A stretch of 64,000 bases of DNA from UBA1672 sp964351365 (lineage in GTDB: Bacteria > Pseudomonadota > Alphaproteobacteria > Micavibrionales > Micavibrionaceae): the NCBI GenBank assembly GCA_964351365.1, contig CAYGNP010000001.1:124001-188000 (forward strand), in the 5' to 3' direction. The notes beneath the pieces are model-generated. The model did not search any database and was not told the DNA's origin. It was given only the letters and a program-made list of their open reading frames with translations. The translations under genes and the position numbers were made by a program. Below, piece after piece: positions 49,872 through 58,166 of the stretch (position 1 is the first letter of the stretch; each line of letters opens with the position of its first letter).

Positions 49872-50255
49872 TTACACGCGGCGACGCTTTGGTGGACGAC
49901 AGCCATTATGCGGTATTGGCGTGATGTCTTTGATGGATTTAATTGAAAATCCAATAGACTGCAATGCGCGCAATGCCGATTCACGGCCCGAACCCGGGCC
50001 CTTGACGCGCACGTCGAGTTCCTTCATGCCGTGCTCTTGTGCCTTGCGGCCCGCGTCTTCAGCAGCCATCTGCGATGCGTATGGCGTTGATTTACGTGAG
50101 CCCTTGAAGCCCATCATGCCTGATGATGACCATGATACAACGTTCCCCTGCTCGTCTGAAATTGTGACCAGCGTGTTGTTGAATGTTGAGTTCACGTGAG
50201 CAATACCGGATACGATATTCTTTTTCTCTTTTTTCTTTGTTCTTGGCTTAGCCAT
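49872..50255 (-). CDS. rpsK: 30S ribosomal protein S11
   Basis: 127 aa, standard size. GIAHVNSTFNNTLVTISDEQ near the start and the basic end GCRPPKRRRV are characteristic. S11 lines the mRNA exit/platform with 16S rRNA. Located 14 bp after rpsM. Confidence 0.97.
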   Translation of the reverse strand: MAKPRTKKKEKKNIVSGIAHVNSTFNNTLVTISDEQGNVVSWSSSGMMGFKGSRKSTPYASQMAAEDAGRKAQEHGMKELDVRVKGPGSGRESALRALQSIGFSIKSIKDITPIPHNGCRPPKRRRV

Positions 50256-50269
50256 TGTTCAAGCCCTTC

Positions 50270-50641
50270 CTATTTTTTCTTGCCAGCGATTGGTTTTGCC
50301 GGACCTTTGCGGGTACGCGCATTTGTGCGTGTGTTCTGGCCACGAACGGGTAGACCGTTTCTGTGACGCAGGCCGCGGTAACATTTCATGTCCAACAAGC
50401 GTTTGATGTTGATTGACACTTCACGGCGCAGATCACCCTCAATTTTATAGGCGCCGGAGTCGATTTCCGCGCGAATGGCGTTAAGTGTATCGTCATCGGC
50501 CTGACCCATGCGCATTTGCACGTCGATACCGAGTTTTTCACAAATTTTAAATGCTGTTGTACGACCAATGCCGTGAACATATGTCAGGGCAATTGGAATT
50601 CGTTTGCTGTCGGGGACATTGACCCCTGCAATACGTGCCAT
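50270..50641 (-). CDS. rpsM: 30S ribosomal protein S13
   Basis: 123 aa. Starts MARIAGVNVPDSKRIPIALT; a start 18 bases upstream would add six residues absent from the family. RGLRHRNGLPVRGQNTRTNA and the Lys-rich tail are typical. S13 contacts the 50S subunit and tRNA in the head. Expressed from a promoter and a structured leader between it and adk, so the rpsM-rpsK-rpoA-rplQ group can be transcribed apart from secY-adk. Confidence 0.97.
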   Translation of the reverse strand: MARIAGVNVPDSKRIPIALTYVHGIGRTTAFKICEKLGIDVQMRMGQADDDTLNAIRAEIDSGAYKIEGDLRREVSINIKRLLDMKCYRGLRHRNGLPVRGQNTRTNARTRKGPAKPIAGKKK

Positions 50642-50765
50642 ATTCTTTTCCTTTTTCAAATATACCGAGGACTATTCCTCATCCAAACCGTTTTCAGCTC
50701 CGTGCGTTAAACTTCCACTGGCCGGTTTGTAAACCTTACTTGGAAGAGACTAGCCCTTGCAAGAT
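50642..50765 (-). promoter_or_regulatory. Structured 5' leader of the rpsM operon
   Basis: About 124 nt of predicted untranslated RNA. Stems visible on the minus strand: CTTCC/GGAAG enclosing GGTT-TACA-AACC, and GAGGA-ATAG-TCCTC directly before the ribosome site. A feedback control by a ribosomal protein is plausible but not shown. Confidence 0.45.
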
Positions 50766-50771
50766 GGGCGC

Positions 50772-50799
50772 ATTATAGGCATTTTGGCCTGCGCGTCAA
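50772..50799 (-). promoter_or_regulatory. Strong promoter of rpsM-rpsK-rpoA-rplQ
   Basis: Minus strand: TTGACG (50799-50794), a 16-bp spacer, perfect TATAAT (50777-50772). Located 28 bp after the adk stop. Confidence 0.75.
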
Positions 50800-50826
50800 C
50801 AAAAATAGTAGCTTTATGTGTAAACC

Positions 50827-51390
50827 CTAGGAAACGCTTAAAACCGCCTGAATCTGCCCGGTTACGTTGTCTATTGTCTGCATGCCATCGACCCGGCGCA
50901 GGACGCCCTGTTTCTCATAGTAGGGTAAAAGGGGCGCGGTCTGGTTGGTATAGACCTCAAGACGGTTTTTAAGCACCTCTTCATTATCATCGCTTCGGGC
51001 CTCACCCGCGCGGGATTTAATGCGATCGATGAGAATTTCCTGATCTACCTCCAGTACAATAACATGATGGATCTTGCGGGCCATATGTTTTAGCATTTCA
51101 TCCAAAGCTTGCGCCTGGGGCACGGTTCTTGGGAAACCATCGAGGATAAAACCACGCTCGCACTCGGGCTCGCTGATGCAGTTACCTATCAACTCAATGA
51201 TGATCTCGTCAGACACAAGCTCGCCAGAATCAATTATGGCTTTCAAGGTTTTGCCCAAAGAGCTCTCGCTTGCGACTTCAGCACGCAGCATATCGCCGGT
51301 TGAGAGCTGTTTTAGTTTATATTTTTCCTGGAGACGTTGCGCCTGCGTTCCCTTACCTGCACCGGGTGGGCCAAACATGATGATGTTCAT
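50827..51390 (-). CDS. adk: Adenylate kinase, short-LID form
   Basis: 187 aa, against 214 in E. coli; the long LID insertion is absent, as in short bacterial and cytosolic forms. Interconverts ATP + AMP and 2 ADP. Motifs: P-loop MFGPPGAGKGTQAQRL (5-20), FILDGFPRTVPQAQAL, and RIKSRAGEARSDDNEEVLKN carrying the Arg residues of the core. The ATG at 51390 (GGAG upstream) begins the beta-strand of the P-loop; a start five codons earlier is less likely. Follows secY by 19 bp. Confidence 0.95.
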   Translation of the reverse strand: MNIIMFGPPGAGKGTQAQRLQEKYKLKQLSTGDMLRAEVASESSLGKTLKAIIDSGELVSDEIIIELIGNCISEPECERGFILDGFPRTVPQAQALDEMLKHMARKIHHVIVLEVDQEILIDRIKSRAGEARSDDNEEVLKNRLEVYTNQTAPLLPYYEKQGVLRRVDGMQTIDNVTGQIQAVLSVS

Positions 51391-51409
51391 TTGCTCTATC
51401 TCCATTTAA

Positions 51410-52762
51410 TTATCTACGCCTACCGCGCAACTTGGTTTTTTTCACTAAGCCTTCATATTGATGCGCAATCAAATGTGAGTGGATTTGCGCAACAGTGTCC
51501 ATGGTGACACTTACAACGATGAGTAAACTTGTCCCACCAAAGTAGAAAGGCATGTTAAATTTGGCAATCAGAAATTCTGGCAGCAAACATATAAATACAA
51601 GATATATTGCGCCTATGGTGCTGATCCGCGTTAGCACATAATCGAGGTAATCTGCTGTATTTTTGCCAGGGCGAATGCCTGGAATGAAGCCACCATACTT
51701 ACGCAGCGTGTCTGCATTTTCCTCGGGATTAAATACGATCGCGGTGTAAAAGAAGCAAAAGAAGACGATCAAGGCACCATAGAGCACCATATAGATTGGC
51801 TGACCGTGCTGAAGATAGCGCGTGACATCTGCCCAGAAGTCACTTCCTCCGCCAACGCCCATAAAATTTACGACCGTAAGGGGCAGCAGTAAAAGTGAAG
51901 AGGCAAAAATAGGGGGAATAACGCCCGCCGTATTGATTTTTAGCGGGATATGGTTGGTTTGCCCCTGCTCCATACGGTTGCCGACCTGGCGTTTTGGGTA
52001 TTGCACGATGACGCGTCTTTGTGCGCGCTCCATGAAGACAATAAGCGCGATAACACCGATTACCATTAGAAATAGTCCTAATAGCATCGCACCGCTGATT
52101 GCACCTTGTGCGGAAAGTTCCAATGTAGAGCCAATTGCTCTTGGTAGCTCGGCAACAATTCCAGCGAAGATGATAAGGGATATGCCGTTTCCTACGCCGC
52201 GGCTGGTGATTTGCTCGCCTAACCACATCAGGAACACGGTACCTCCGACGATTGTAATTACAGTTGAAATGCGGAAGAACGCGCCTGGATCAATGACAGC
52301 GGAGCCCGTGGTTCCTTGCATGCTCTCAAGTCCAACAGCAAGGCCGTAGGCCTGAATGGTTGCGAGGAGAACTGTCAGGTAGCGCGTGTACTGGTTGATT
52401 TTAACGCGTCCGATTTCGCCCTCTTTTTTGAGCTCCTCTAGGTGTTTGGACATGGCTGTAGCCAGTTGCATGATAATCGATGCAGAAATATACGGCATAA
52501 TGTTCAACGCGAAAATTGTCATCCGAGAGAGCGCACCACCGGAAAACATATTGAACATATTCAGTATTCCGCCGCCATTTGTGGTTTGGGTGAAAATCTC
52601 GTTCCAGACGAGAGGGTCAATTCCGGGCACAGGGATATAGGTTCCGATGCGGTATACGATAAGCGCACCTATTACAAAGAGGATACGATTTTTTAACTCA
52701 GTTGCTTTTGAAAAAGCACCCCAATTTGCATTTTTTGCAAGCTGCTCGACGGCTGATGCCAT
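51410..52762 (-). CDS. secY: Protein translocase subunit SecY
   Basis: 450 aa, ten membrane segments, the pore subunit of SecYEG. RIGTYIPVPGIDPLVWNEIF, the plug-region GGGILNMFNMFSGGALSRMT, the loop RRVIVQYPKRQVGNRMEQGQ and GGFIPGIRPGKNTADYLDYV are hallmark segments. AAGGA lies 8 bases upstream of the ATG. In most genomes rplO directly precedes it; here two unrelated genes do, and its expression depends on their promoter or on the weak promoter at 52802. Confidence 0.97.
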   Translation of the reverse strand: MASAVEQLAKNANWGAFSKATELKNRILFVIGALIVYRIGTYIPVPGIDPLVWNEIFTQTTNGGGILNMFNMFSGGALSRMTIFALNIMPYISASIIMQLATAMSKHLEELKKEGEIGRVKINQYTRYLTVLLATIQAYGLAVGLESMQGTTGSAVIDPGAFFRISTVITIVGGTVFLMWLGEQITSRGVGNGISLIIFAGIVAELPRAIGSTLELSAQGAISGAMLLGLFLMVIGVIALIVFMERAQRRVIVQYPKRQVGNRMEQGQTNHIPLKINTAGVIPPIFASSLLLLPLTVVNFMGVGGGSDFWADVTRYLQHGQPIYMVLYGALIVFFCFFYTAIVFNPEENADTLRKYGGFIPGIRPGKNTADYLDYVLTRISTIGAIYLVFICLLPEFLIAKFNMPFYFGGTSLLIVVSVTMDTVAQIHSHLIAHQYEGLVKKTKLRGRRR

Positions 52763-52801
52763 GTTTTTTTATCCTTATACCAAACTTAACCTGATCTGAG
52801 A

Positions 52802-52830
52802 GTCATAAAGAAAATGAGGGTCTTAGACAA
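52802..52830 (-). promoter_or_regulatory. Weak candidate promoter of secY-adk
   Basis: Minus strand TTGTCT (52830-52825), a 17-bp spacer, TATGAC (52807-52802), each 4 of 6 to consensus, 40 bp before the secY ATG. A hairpin (AGGGCTTGTCTAAGACCCT on the minus strand) overlaps it. Confidence 0.3.
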
Positions 52831-52854
52831 GCCCTGAGATAACAAAAAGAGAGG

Positions 52855-53532
52855 CTATTCATCATCCAGTTTTTTGGCCCACCGGTCGCAGCGCCTCCAG
52901 ACGCTTTCATACTCTTCCTGAGTATCAATAGCGCGCTGTCTTTGCGCCACATCAATCATAGCGTTTTCCATGAATCCAGCCAGCTCTTGACCAATTTGGT
53001 TTATATATAACTGTTTTTTGGCATTGGCATCCTGAAGTCTGATTGGCTCCAGTACTGGCAGTTTTTCTATCACACCGCTTATGAATGTGCGATATTCAGG
53101 CATATATTCTCTTTGCGCCTTTTTGAGGACTTCGACGTGTTTGTTTTCATGTTGTAATATGGCGGTATATTCACAGGTCCCGCGCTTGAAATTACTGGCG
53201 AGATAAATTTTGGGTTGGGCATAGAAAACAGCCGTGATCTTTTTGAAATTCAGGCAGTAGAGGTTATCACCAACTGGCTCTGCGTCAAATAATACATCGA
53301 ATTTTGTTCCAACTTCGCCGCCAGCAAGACCCAGAACTGAGTTGTCTTCTGGCAGGCTCCCGTGCATATCATTTAGTTTTTCTGCCTCTATATTGCGTTC
53401 ATATTGCGTTGTGGCGACGCTTGAGCTGAGGTTTATAATCGGGTTGATCGGCGGGCATTGCTGCGCGAAGGCAGATTTTGATATAAAAATCAGAATAACG
53501 GAGAATAGATATTTCATTCTTTTTTTATTCAT
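52855..53532 (-). CDS. Secreted HExxH protein, paralogue A
   Basis: 225 aa. Signal peptide within MNKKRMKYLFSVILIFISKS-AFA. Mature part has CEYTAILQHENKHVEVLKKA, whose H128-E-N-K-H132 is an HExxH zinc-metallopeptidase signature, and conserved Cys in LYCLNF, GTCEY and WRRC. It is a diverged tandem copy of the gene upstream (53525-54247), aligning across most of the length. The fold could be DUF922-like; that is a guess. Start is uncertain: in-frame ATGs at 53541, 53532 and 53517 all keep the signal peptide. It lies between rplO and secY. Confidence 0.72.
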   Translation of the reverse strand: MNKKRMKYLFSVILIFISKSAFAQQCPPINPIINLSSSVATTQYERNIEAEKLNDMHGSLPEDNSVLGLAGGEVGTKFDVLFDAEPVGDNLYCLNFKKITAVFYAQPKIYLASNFKRGTCEYTAILQHENKHVEVLKKAQREYMPEYRTFISGVIEKLPVLEPIRLQDANAKKQLYINQIGQELAGFMENAMIDVAQRQRAIDTQEEYESVWRRCDRWAKKLDDE

Positions 53533-54247
53533 TATTATCATGGAATGATTTTTTGTTTTGTCTTAACTCTTTTTCTTCCAACTCTCCACAACGCTCAATT
53601 CTTCTGCCCGTGAAAAGATATTCCTGCGGGCTATCGATTTTTTTCTGTAACTTATCCATCTCTTCTAATGATTTGCCAACTTGTTCGAAGAACTGGCTAC
53701 TGAAATAGTTTTTGATGTTTTGCTGCACTTGTAAAAGCTCTTCTTGCGAACGAACCGGCCGCTCGATGGGGACATTTCGGGCAATTCGCCCTAAAAAAGC
53801 CTGATAATCGCTGACGCTAGCCTCATGGTAGTCATAGTGTACCTGAAGGTGGCGTTTTTCATGCTCAAGTATTATTTTATACTCGCAGCTGGATTTCTTA
53901 AAGTCCGCTGGCATTACAATACGAGGGGATGCAATATAATAGGCTTGCACCTTTTCAAGCACTACACAATTATGATTTTCACCAATATCTTCTACGCGAA
54001 ACTTATAGTGGAGCTCAATGTTCAGAGGGTTTTGTACGAATGCGAGAACATTGTGCCGATTGAGATAATCGTTAATGCCGCTAATAGGGGCCCGTTGAAA
54101 GGAGGTTTTTTTGCGCTTTGCCTTGAGATCTGTTTTTACTTCGTGACGCGGGCAGCGGTCGCGAAGTGCGAGGCTTTCTGCACTAAACAGCACCATAGCA
54201 GGCGTTAGTACGAATGAAAAAACAACCAAAAGACGAAGAATACTCAT
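53525..54247 (-). CDS. Secreted HExxH protein, paralogue B
   Basis: 240 aa. Signal peptide MSILRLLVVFSFVLTPAMVL. Mature part contains VQAYYIASPRIVMPADFKKS and CEYKIILEHEKRHLQVHYDY with H129-E-K-R-H133, the HExxH motif. It parallels paralogue A, including three shared Cys and the closing SPQEYLFTGRRIERCGELEE. A role as a periplasmic zinc peptidase is inferred; the third metal ligand cannot be fixed. It has its own TTGACA promoter just after the rplO terminator and overlaps paralogue A by 8 bp, so the pair forms one unit inside the ribosomal locus. Confidence 0.75.
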   Translation of the reverse strand: MSILRLLVVFSFVLTPAMVLFSAESLALRDRCPRHEVKTDLKAKRKKTSFQRAPISGINDYLNRHNVLAFVQNPLNIELHYKFRVEDIGENHNCVVLEKVQAYYIASPRIVMPADFKKSSCEYKIILEHEKRHLQVHYDYHEASVSDYQAFLGRIARNVPIERPVRSQEELLQVQQNIKNYFSSQFFEQVGKSLEEMDKLQKKIDSPQEYLFTGRRIERCGELEEKELRQNKKSFHDNNE

Positions 54248-54279
54248 TAATTTACAACTCTATTATTTCTACCCCTAAT

Positions 54280-54308
54280 ACTGTAACGGCTTGCATGGGT
54301 GATGTCAA
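54280..54308 (-). promoter_or_regulatory. Promoter of the HExxH gene pair
   Basis: Minus strand: perfect TTGACA (54308-54303), a 17-bp spacer, TACAGT (54285-54280), 33 bp before the ATG and immediately after the rplO terminator. Confidence 0.7.
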
Positions 54309-54315
54309 AATAAAG

Positions 54316-54344
54316 AAAGCCTCCGCTAAAAAAACGGAGGCTTT
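54316..54344 (-). terminator. Intrinsic terminator after rplO
   Basis: AAAGCCTCCG (54316-54325) pairs with CGGAGGCTTT (54335-54344), 9-nt loop, followed on the minus strand by CTTTATTTT. It ends the S10-spc transcript upstream of the inserted pair. Confidence 0.85.
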
Positions 54345-54367
54345 AGGATTTTCTCAGCGTTTTTACG

Positions 54368-54874
54368 CTATTTTTTCTTTTTTTCACCGCGTTTTTTAAC
54401 GGGTGCGACGATTTTTTCGATAAGCTCAACAGAGCCGCCAGCTTTTTCAACGGCTTCCTTCGCGCCCTTGGTCACTTTGGTGATTTTCAAGTTCACCTTG
54501 GTTTTCAGCTCGCCGGAGGCCAAAAGCTTGATGCCATCAAGTTTGCGGCGGACAACACCGGCTTTTACGAGTGTGTCCTCATCAATTTCCTTTTTGGCAT
54601 CGATTTTTTTTGTATCAATTGCGTATTGAAGTTGAACCAAAGTGAGCTCGGCCAGGTTTGTTGTGAATTTGGCATTGTTAAAGCCAAATTTAGGCAAACG
54701 TTGGTAAAGCGGCATTTGACCGCCTTCAAAGCCCTTGATTGCAACGCCTGCACGCGCTTTTTGACCTTTGTGTCCAGATCCGCAAGTTTTACCCTTGCCA
54801 GATCCAATGCCACGGCCAACGCGCATGCGGTCTTTAGTGGAGCCCTCTTGTGGTTTTAGATCGTTGAGTTTCAT
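54368..54874 (-). CDS. rplO: 50S ribosomal protein L15
   Basis: 168 aa against 144 in E. coli. MKLNDLKPQEGSTKDRMRVG, RGIGSGKGKTCGSGHKGQKA and GFEGGQMPLYQRLPKFGF are diagnostic. The C-terminal extension ends KKRGEKKKK. Binds 23S rRNA late in 50S assembly. It is the last gene before a terminator that interrupts the usual rplO-secY junction. Confidence 0.96.
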   Translation of the reverse strand: MKLNDLKPQEGSTKDRMRVGRGIGSGKGKTCGSGHKGQKARAGVAIKGFEGGQMPLYQRLPKFGFNNAKFTTNLAELTLVQLQYAIDTKKIDAKKEIDEDTLVKAGVVRRKLDGIKLLASGELKTKVNLKITKVTKGAKEAVEKAGGSVELIEKIVAPVKKRGEKKKK

Positions 54875-54898
54875 TGCTCTGCTTCCTTATATTTTCGT

Positions 54899-55246
54899 TT
54901 ATGCCGCGTCTTGGACTTTAACGAGGTGCTTAACCTTGTTGATCATGCCGCGCACAGATGGTGTGTCTTCGAGCTCGCGGCTTTTGTGCATTTTGTTCAG
55001 GCCAAGACCGATCAGCGTAAGGCGCTGCTTTGGGTGGCGGCTGATGGGGGATGCGATTTGTGTGACAATCAGAGTTTTTCCGGATGGTTTTTTCTTCTCA
55101 GCGGGTGCTTTTTTAGGAGCATCAGCTTTTTTTACCGGAGCCTTCTTCTTAGCTACAGTTTCTTTTTTTGCAGCCGCTTTTGGAGCATCTTTTTTTGGAG
55201 CTGCTTTTTTAGCCGGAGCTTTCTTTTCTTTTTTGTCGTCTGCCAT
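54899..55246 (-). CDS. rpmD: 50S ribosomal protein L30 with Lys/Ala-rich N-terminal extension
   Basis: 115 aa, twice the usual ~60. The C-terminal half (TLIVTQIASPISRHPKQRLT, LGLNKMHKSRELEDTPSVRG) is ordinary L30. Residues 2-55 are a low-complexity Lys/Ala/Pro run (KKAAPKKDAPKAAAKKETVA). The ATG at 55246 is kept because the in-frame sequence upstream of the core contains no later ATG; the next Met is inside the core. The tail could bind rRNA or DNA non-specifically. Similar tails occur on L24 and S17 in this window. Confidence 0.88.
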   Translation of the reverse strand: MADDKKEKKAPAKKAAPKKDAPKAAAKKETVAKKKAPVKKADAPKKAPAEKKKPSGKTLIVTQIASPISRHPKQRLTLIGLGLNKMHKSRELEDTPSVRGMINKVKHLVKVQDAA

Positions 55247-55276
55247 TGTCTTATCCCTTTGCTTTAATGCTCTATC

Positions 55277-55858
55277 TTATTCGTCTGATTCCACAACGCC
55301 CTGAATGGCTTGTGTTTCACGGTTTGACACAATATCGCTTACTTTTTTGTTACGGCGCGCAGCCACGTGGCGCGGGCTTTGTGTGTTTTTCAGCGCATCA
55401 AATGTTGCGTTCACCATGCTGTAGGGGTTGCTTGAGCCGATGGCTTTTGCAACGATATCCTGAATGCCGATGGCTTCGAATACTGCGCGCATCGGGCCCC
55501 CTGCAATAATCCCTTTACCGGGAGGTGCAGAGCGCAAGAACACTTTACCCGCGCCGTCTTTGCCATGCACGTCATGGTGCAATGTGCGGCCCTCGCGCAG
55601 GGGAACGCGGATCATTTTGCGTTTTGCCTGATCTGTCGCCTTTTTGATCGCTTCGGGAACTTCTTTTGCCTTACCATGGCCAAAACCAACGCGGCCTTTG
55701 CCGTCGCCTACGATCACGAGTGCAGCAAAGCCGAAACGACGTCCGCCTTTTACCACTTTTGCAACCCGGTTGATACCAACCAGACGCTCGATCAGTTCAG
55801 ATTCTTCGCGCTCGGCGAATTTTGGTTCTGTTGTTGGTGCTGCTTGTCCACGTGCCAT
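55277..55858 (-). CDS. rpsE: 30S ribosomal protein S5
   Basis: 193 aa. LIERLVGINRVAKVVKGGRR and FGFAALVIVGDGKGRVGFGH, then SNPYSMVNATFDAL are characteristic of the two-domain S5. It helps decoding fidelity and mRNA unwinding at the entry site. The N- and C-termini are about 25 residues longer in total than in E. coli (167 aa). Confidence 0.97.
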   Translation of the reverse strand: MARGQAAPTTEPKFAEREESELIERLVGINRVAKVVKGGRRFGFAALVIVGDGKGRVGFGHGKAKEVPEAIKKATDQAKRKMIRVPLREGRTLHHDVHGKDGAGKVFLRSAPPGKGIIAGGPMRAVFEAIGIQDIVAKAIGSSNPYSMVNATFDALKNTQSPRHVAARRNKKVSDIVSNRETQAIQGVVESDE

Positions 55859-55879
55859 ATTATACTTATTCCTTTTTTC

Positions 55880-56275
55880 TTAAAACTCTAATCCGCCTTC
55901 ACGCGCGCCATCGGCCAAAGCCTTTACGCGTCCGTGATATAGATAGCGACCACGATCAAAAACAATTTTTTCTACGCCTGCTTTTTTGGCGCGCTCGGCA
56001 ACGAGTTTGCCGACTTCTGTTGCGGCATCTTTTGTCGCGCCGCTTTTCAGTTTTTCGCGTAGCTCTTTATCCAATGTTGAGGCCGCCGCCAGAGTTACTC
56101 CTCTGATGTCGCAAATCACCTGCGCGTAAATCTGTTTTCCGCTGCGGTATACAGACAAGCGTGGGCGTGATTCACGATTTCCGACGCGATCGATATTTAC
56201 ACGGCGGATTTTATTGCGCGTTCTGAATGTGCGGCGCTTGCTTGCATCCATTTTAACCGGGGCTGCTTTAGTCAT
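55880..56275 (-). CDS. rplR: 50S ribosomal protein L18
   Basis: 131 aa with a short N-terminal addition to the ~117-aa norm. RRVNIDRVGNRESRPRLSVY, QVICDIRGVTLAAASTLDKE and FDRGRYLYHGRVKALADGAR identify it. Binds 5S rRNA with L5. Located 21 bp upstream of rpsE. Confidence 0.96.
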   Translation of the reverse strand: MTKAAPVKMDASKRRTFRTRNKIRRVNIDRVGNRESRPRLSVYRSGKQIYAQVICDIRGVTLAAASTLDKELREKLKSGATKDAATEVGKLVAERAKKAGVEKIVFDRGRYLYHGRVKALADGAREGGLEF

Positions 56276-56287
56276 TGTCTTATATCC

Positions 56288-56848
56288 TTACTTTTTCTTG
56301 CCTTCTTTACGCACGATATATTCATCAGCGTAACGAATACCCTTGCCTTTATATGGCTCAGGTTTTTTAAATCCACGAATTTCTGCAGCAACCTGGCCGA
56401 CATGTTGTTTGTCGATGCCGGTTATTGTGATTGCTGTTTGTTTTTCAACTTCAATTTTGATGCCTTTTGGCACAGGGTAACGCACTTCGTGTGAGAAGCC
56501 CAGAGCCAGAACAAGTGTTGTCCCTTGAAGGTTTGCACGGTAACCAACCCCGTGGATTTCGAGTTTTTTCTCGTAGCCCTTGCTGACTCCTGTTACAGTG
56601 TTATCAACCAATGTGCGCATGGTTGGCCAGATTTGCTGAGCCAATCTTGAGTTTGATTTTGGCTTCAGATTTACAACTTTTGATGTTTTACCATCATCAT
56701 TTGCTACGTCTTCAATGGCCGCAGATACTTCGTCATGCACCTTGAGCTCGAGTTCGCCCAATTTGCCTTTTGCTTTGAAGGTCTGACCACTGAGCTGCAC
56801 TTCCACGCCCTCAGGGATAACAACCGGATTTTTACCAATACGTGACAT
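56288..56848 (-). CDS. rplF: 50S ribosomal protein L6
   Basis: 186 aa (E. coli 177). MSRIGKNPVVIPEGVEVQLS, VTGVSKGYEKKLEIHGVGYR and the closing PEPYKGKGIRYADEYIVRKE are diagnostic. Sits near the factor-binding site of the large subunit. Normal order rpsH-rplF-rplR. Confidence 0.97.
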   Translation of the reverse strand: MSRIGKNPVVIPEGVEVQLSGQTFKAKGKLGELELKVHDEVSAAIEDVANDDGKTSKVVNLKPKSNSRLAQQIWPTMRTLVDNTVTGVSKGYEKKLEIHGVGYRANLQGTTLVLALGFSHEVRYPVPKGIKIEVEKQTAITITGIDKQHVGQVAAEIRGFKKPEPYKGKGIRYADEYIVRKEGKKK

Positions 56849-56875
56849 TTTCTTGTTCCTTGTTCTTTCTTACCC

Positions 56876-57274
56876 CTAGAATACCTGGCACAAAACTTCG
56901 CCGCCAACATTGGCTGCTTTTGCTTTATGGTCGGCCATAACACCACGAGGCGTCGAGACCACGAGGATTCCAAGACCGTTGTAAAAACGTGGCATCGTTT
57001 TAACCGTTGAATAAACACGGCGGCCAGGCTTTGACACGCGGTCAATCTGGCGGATTACGCCGCGGCCTTCAGCATATTTTAGCTGGATCAGCAGATATTT
57101 TTTATTGCCTGCGCGTTCTTCAACCTTGTAGCCACGGATGAAGCCCTCATCTTTCAGAACCTCGCAAACATTCTCGCGCAGTTTTGAATATGGGCATTCC
57201 ACGATTTCCTTATTGGCTTGTTGACCGTTACGTAGGCGGGTCAGCATATCACCGAGGGGATCACTCATTGTCAT
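56876..57274 (-). CDS. rpsH: 30S ribosomal protein S8
   Basis: 132 aa, standard. SDPLGDMLTRLRNGQQANKE at the start and LGILVVSTPRGVMADHKAKA near the end. A central 16S binder, and in E. coli the translational repressor of the spc operon. GGAGG lies 8 bases before the chosen ATG; a second ATG two codons on is possible. Confidence 0.97.
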   Translation of the reverse strand: MTMSDPLGDMLTRLRNGQQANKEIVECPYSKLRENVCEVLKDEGFIRGYKVEERAGNKKYLLIQLKYAEGRGVIRQIDRVSKPGRRVYSTVKTMPRFYNGLGILVVSTPRGVMADHKAKAANVGGEVLCQVF

Positions 57275-57286
57275 ATTTTTATCCTC

Positions 57287-57592
57287 CTACCAGCTTGATT
57301 TCACAACGCCCGGCAACTCACCACGAGATGCAAGGTCTCTGAGCGCTATGCGCGAGAGATCAAATTTACGATAATAAGAACGCGGACGGCCAGTCAGGGC
57401 GCAGCGGTTACGCATGCGGGTTTTCGAGCCGTTCGGTGACATTTCCGCCAATTTCAGAACAGCCTGAAAGCGCTCGTCAGCCGGGATTTTCAGGTCCTTG
57501 ATAATCTTTTTCAGAGCCGCACGCTTGGCCGCATCTTTTGCAACGCGCATCTTGCGTTTTTTGTCTCGCTCTATCATACAGACTTTTGCCAT
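57287..57592 (-). CDS. rpsN: 30S ribosomal protein S14, zinc-free type
   Basis: 101 aa. NRCALTGRPRSYYRKFDLSR and LRDLASRGELPGVVKSSW are hallmark. No CxxC pairs, so this is the long, zinc-independent form. Binds the 30S head near S13 and S19. Located between rplE and rpsH as in other proteobacteria. Confidence 0.97.
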   Translation of the reverse strand: MAKVCMIERDKKRKMRVAKDAAKRAALKKIIKDLKIPADERFQAVLKLAEMSPNGSKTRMRNRCALTGRPRSYYRKFDLSRIALRDLASRGELPGVVKSSW

Positions 57593-57620
57593 AGTATCTT
57601 TTCCTTAGCTTTCGTGTGTT

Positions 57621-58163
57621 CTAGTTTTTAAATGGCATTTTGAAACCGCGGAGCAGCTCCTTTGCCTCTTCATCATTTGATGCGGTGGTACAAATCACGA
57701 TATCCATACCGCGAATTTTGTCCACTTTATCATATTGTATTTCCGGGAAAATAATGTGCTCTGTCACGCCCATCGCATAGTTTCCACGCCCATCAAAGCT
57801 TTTGCCGTTAATGCCACGAAAGTCACGGATACGCGGCATTGCAATGGTGATCAGGCGGTCAAGAAATTCGTACATACGATCGCCGCGCAATGTCACTTTT
57901 GTGCCAACTGCCTGATTTTCACGAATTTTGAAAGATGCGTTTGATTTGCGCGCTTTGTTGATAACAGGCTTTTGGCCAGAAATCAGAGCAAGGTCATTCA
58001 CTGCATTTTCCATGTGCTTACGGTCTTGCGTTGCTTCGCCAACGCCCATGTTAATAACGATTTTATCCAGGCGCGGGCGCTGATGCGGGTTTTTATACCC
58101 GTATTTTTTATCAAGCGCAGGGCCGATTTCTTTTTCGTAAAGTTCTTTATAGCGCGGTTTCAT
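57621..58163 (-). CDS. rplE: 50S ribosomal protein L5
   Basis: 180 aa, normal. RPRLDKIVINMGVGEATQDR, GQKPVINKARKSNASFKIRE and the closing VICTTASNDEEAKELLRGFK. Binds 5S rRNA and contacts the P-site tRNA. Only 3 bp from the rplX stop. Confidence 0.97.
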   Translation of the reverse strand: MKPRYKELYEKEIGPALDKKYGYKNPHQRPRLDKIVINMGVGEATQDRKHMENAVNDLALISGQKPVINKARKSNASFKIRENQAVGTKVTLRGDRMYEFLDRLITIAMPRIRDFRGINGKSFDGRGNYAMGVTEHIIFPEIQYDKVDKIRGMDIVICTTASNDEEAKELLRGFKMPFKN

Positions 58164-58166
58164 CTC

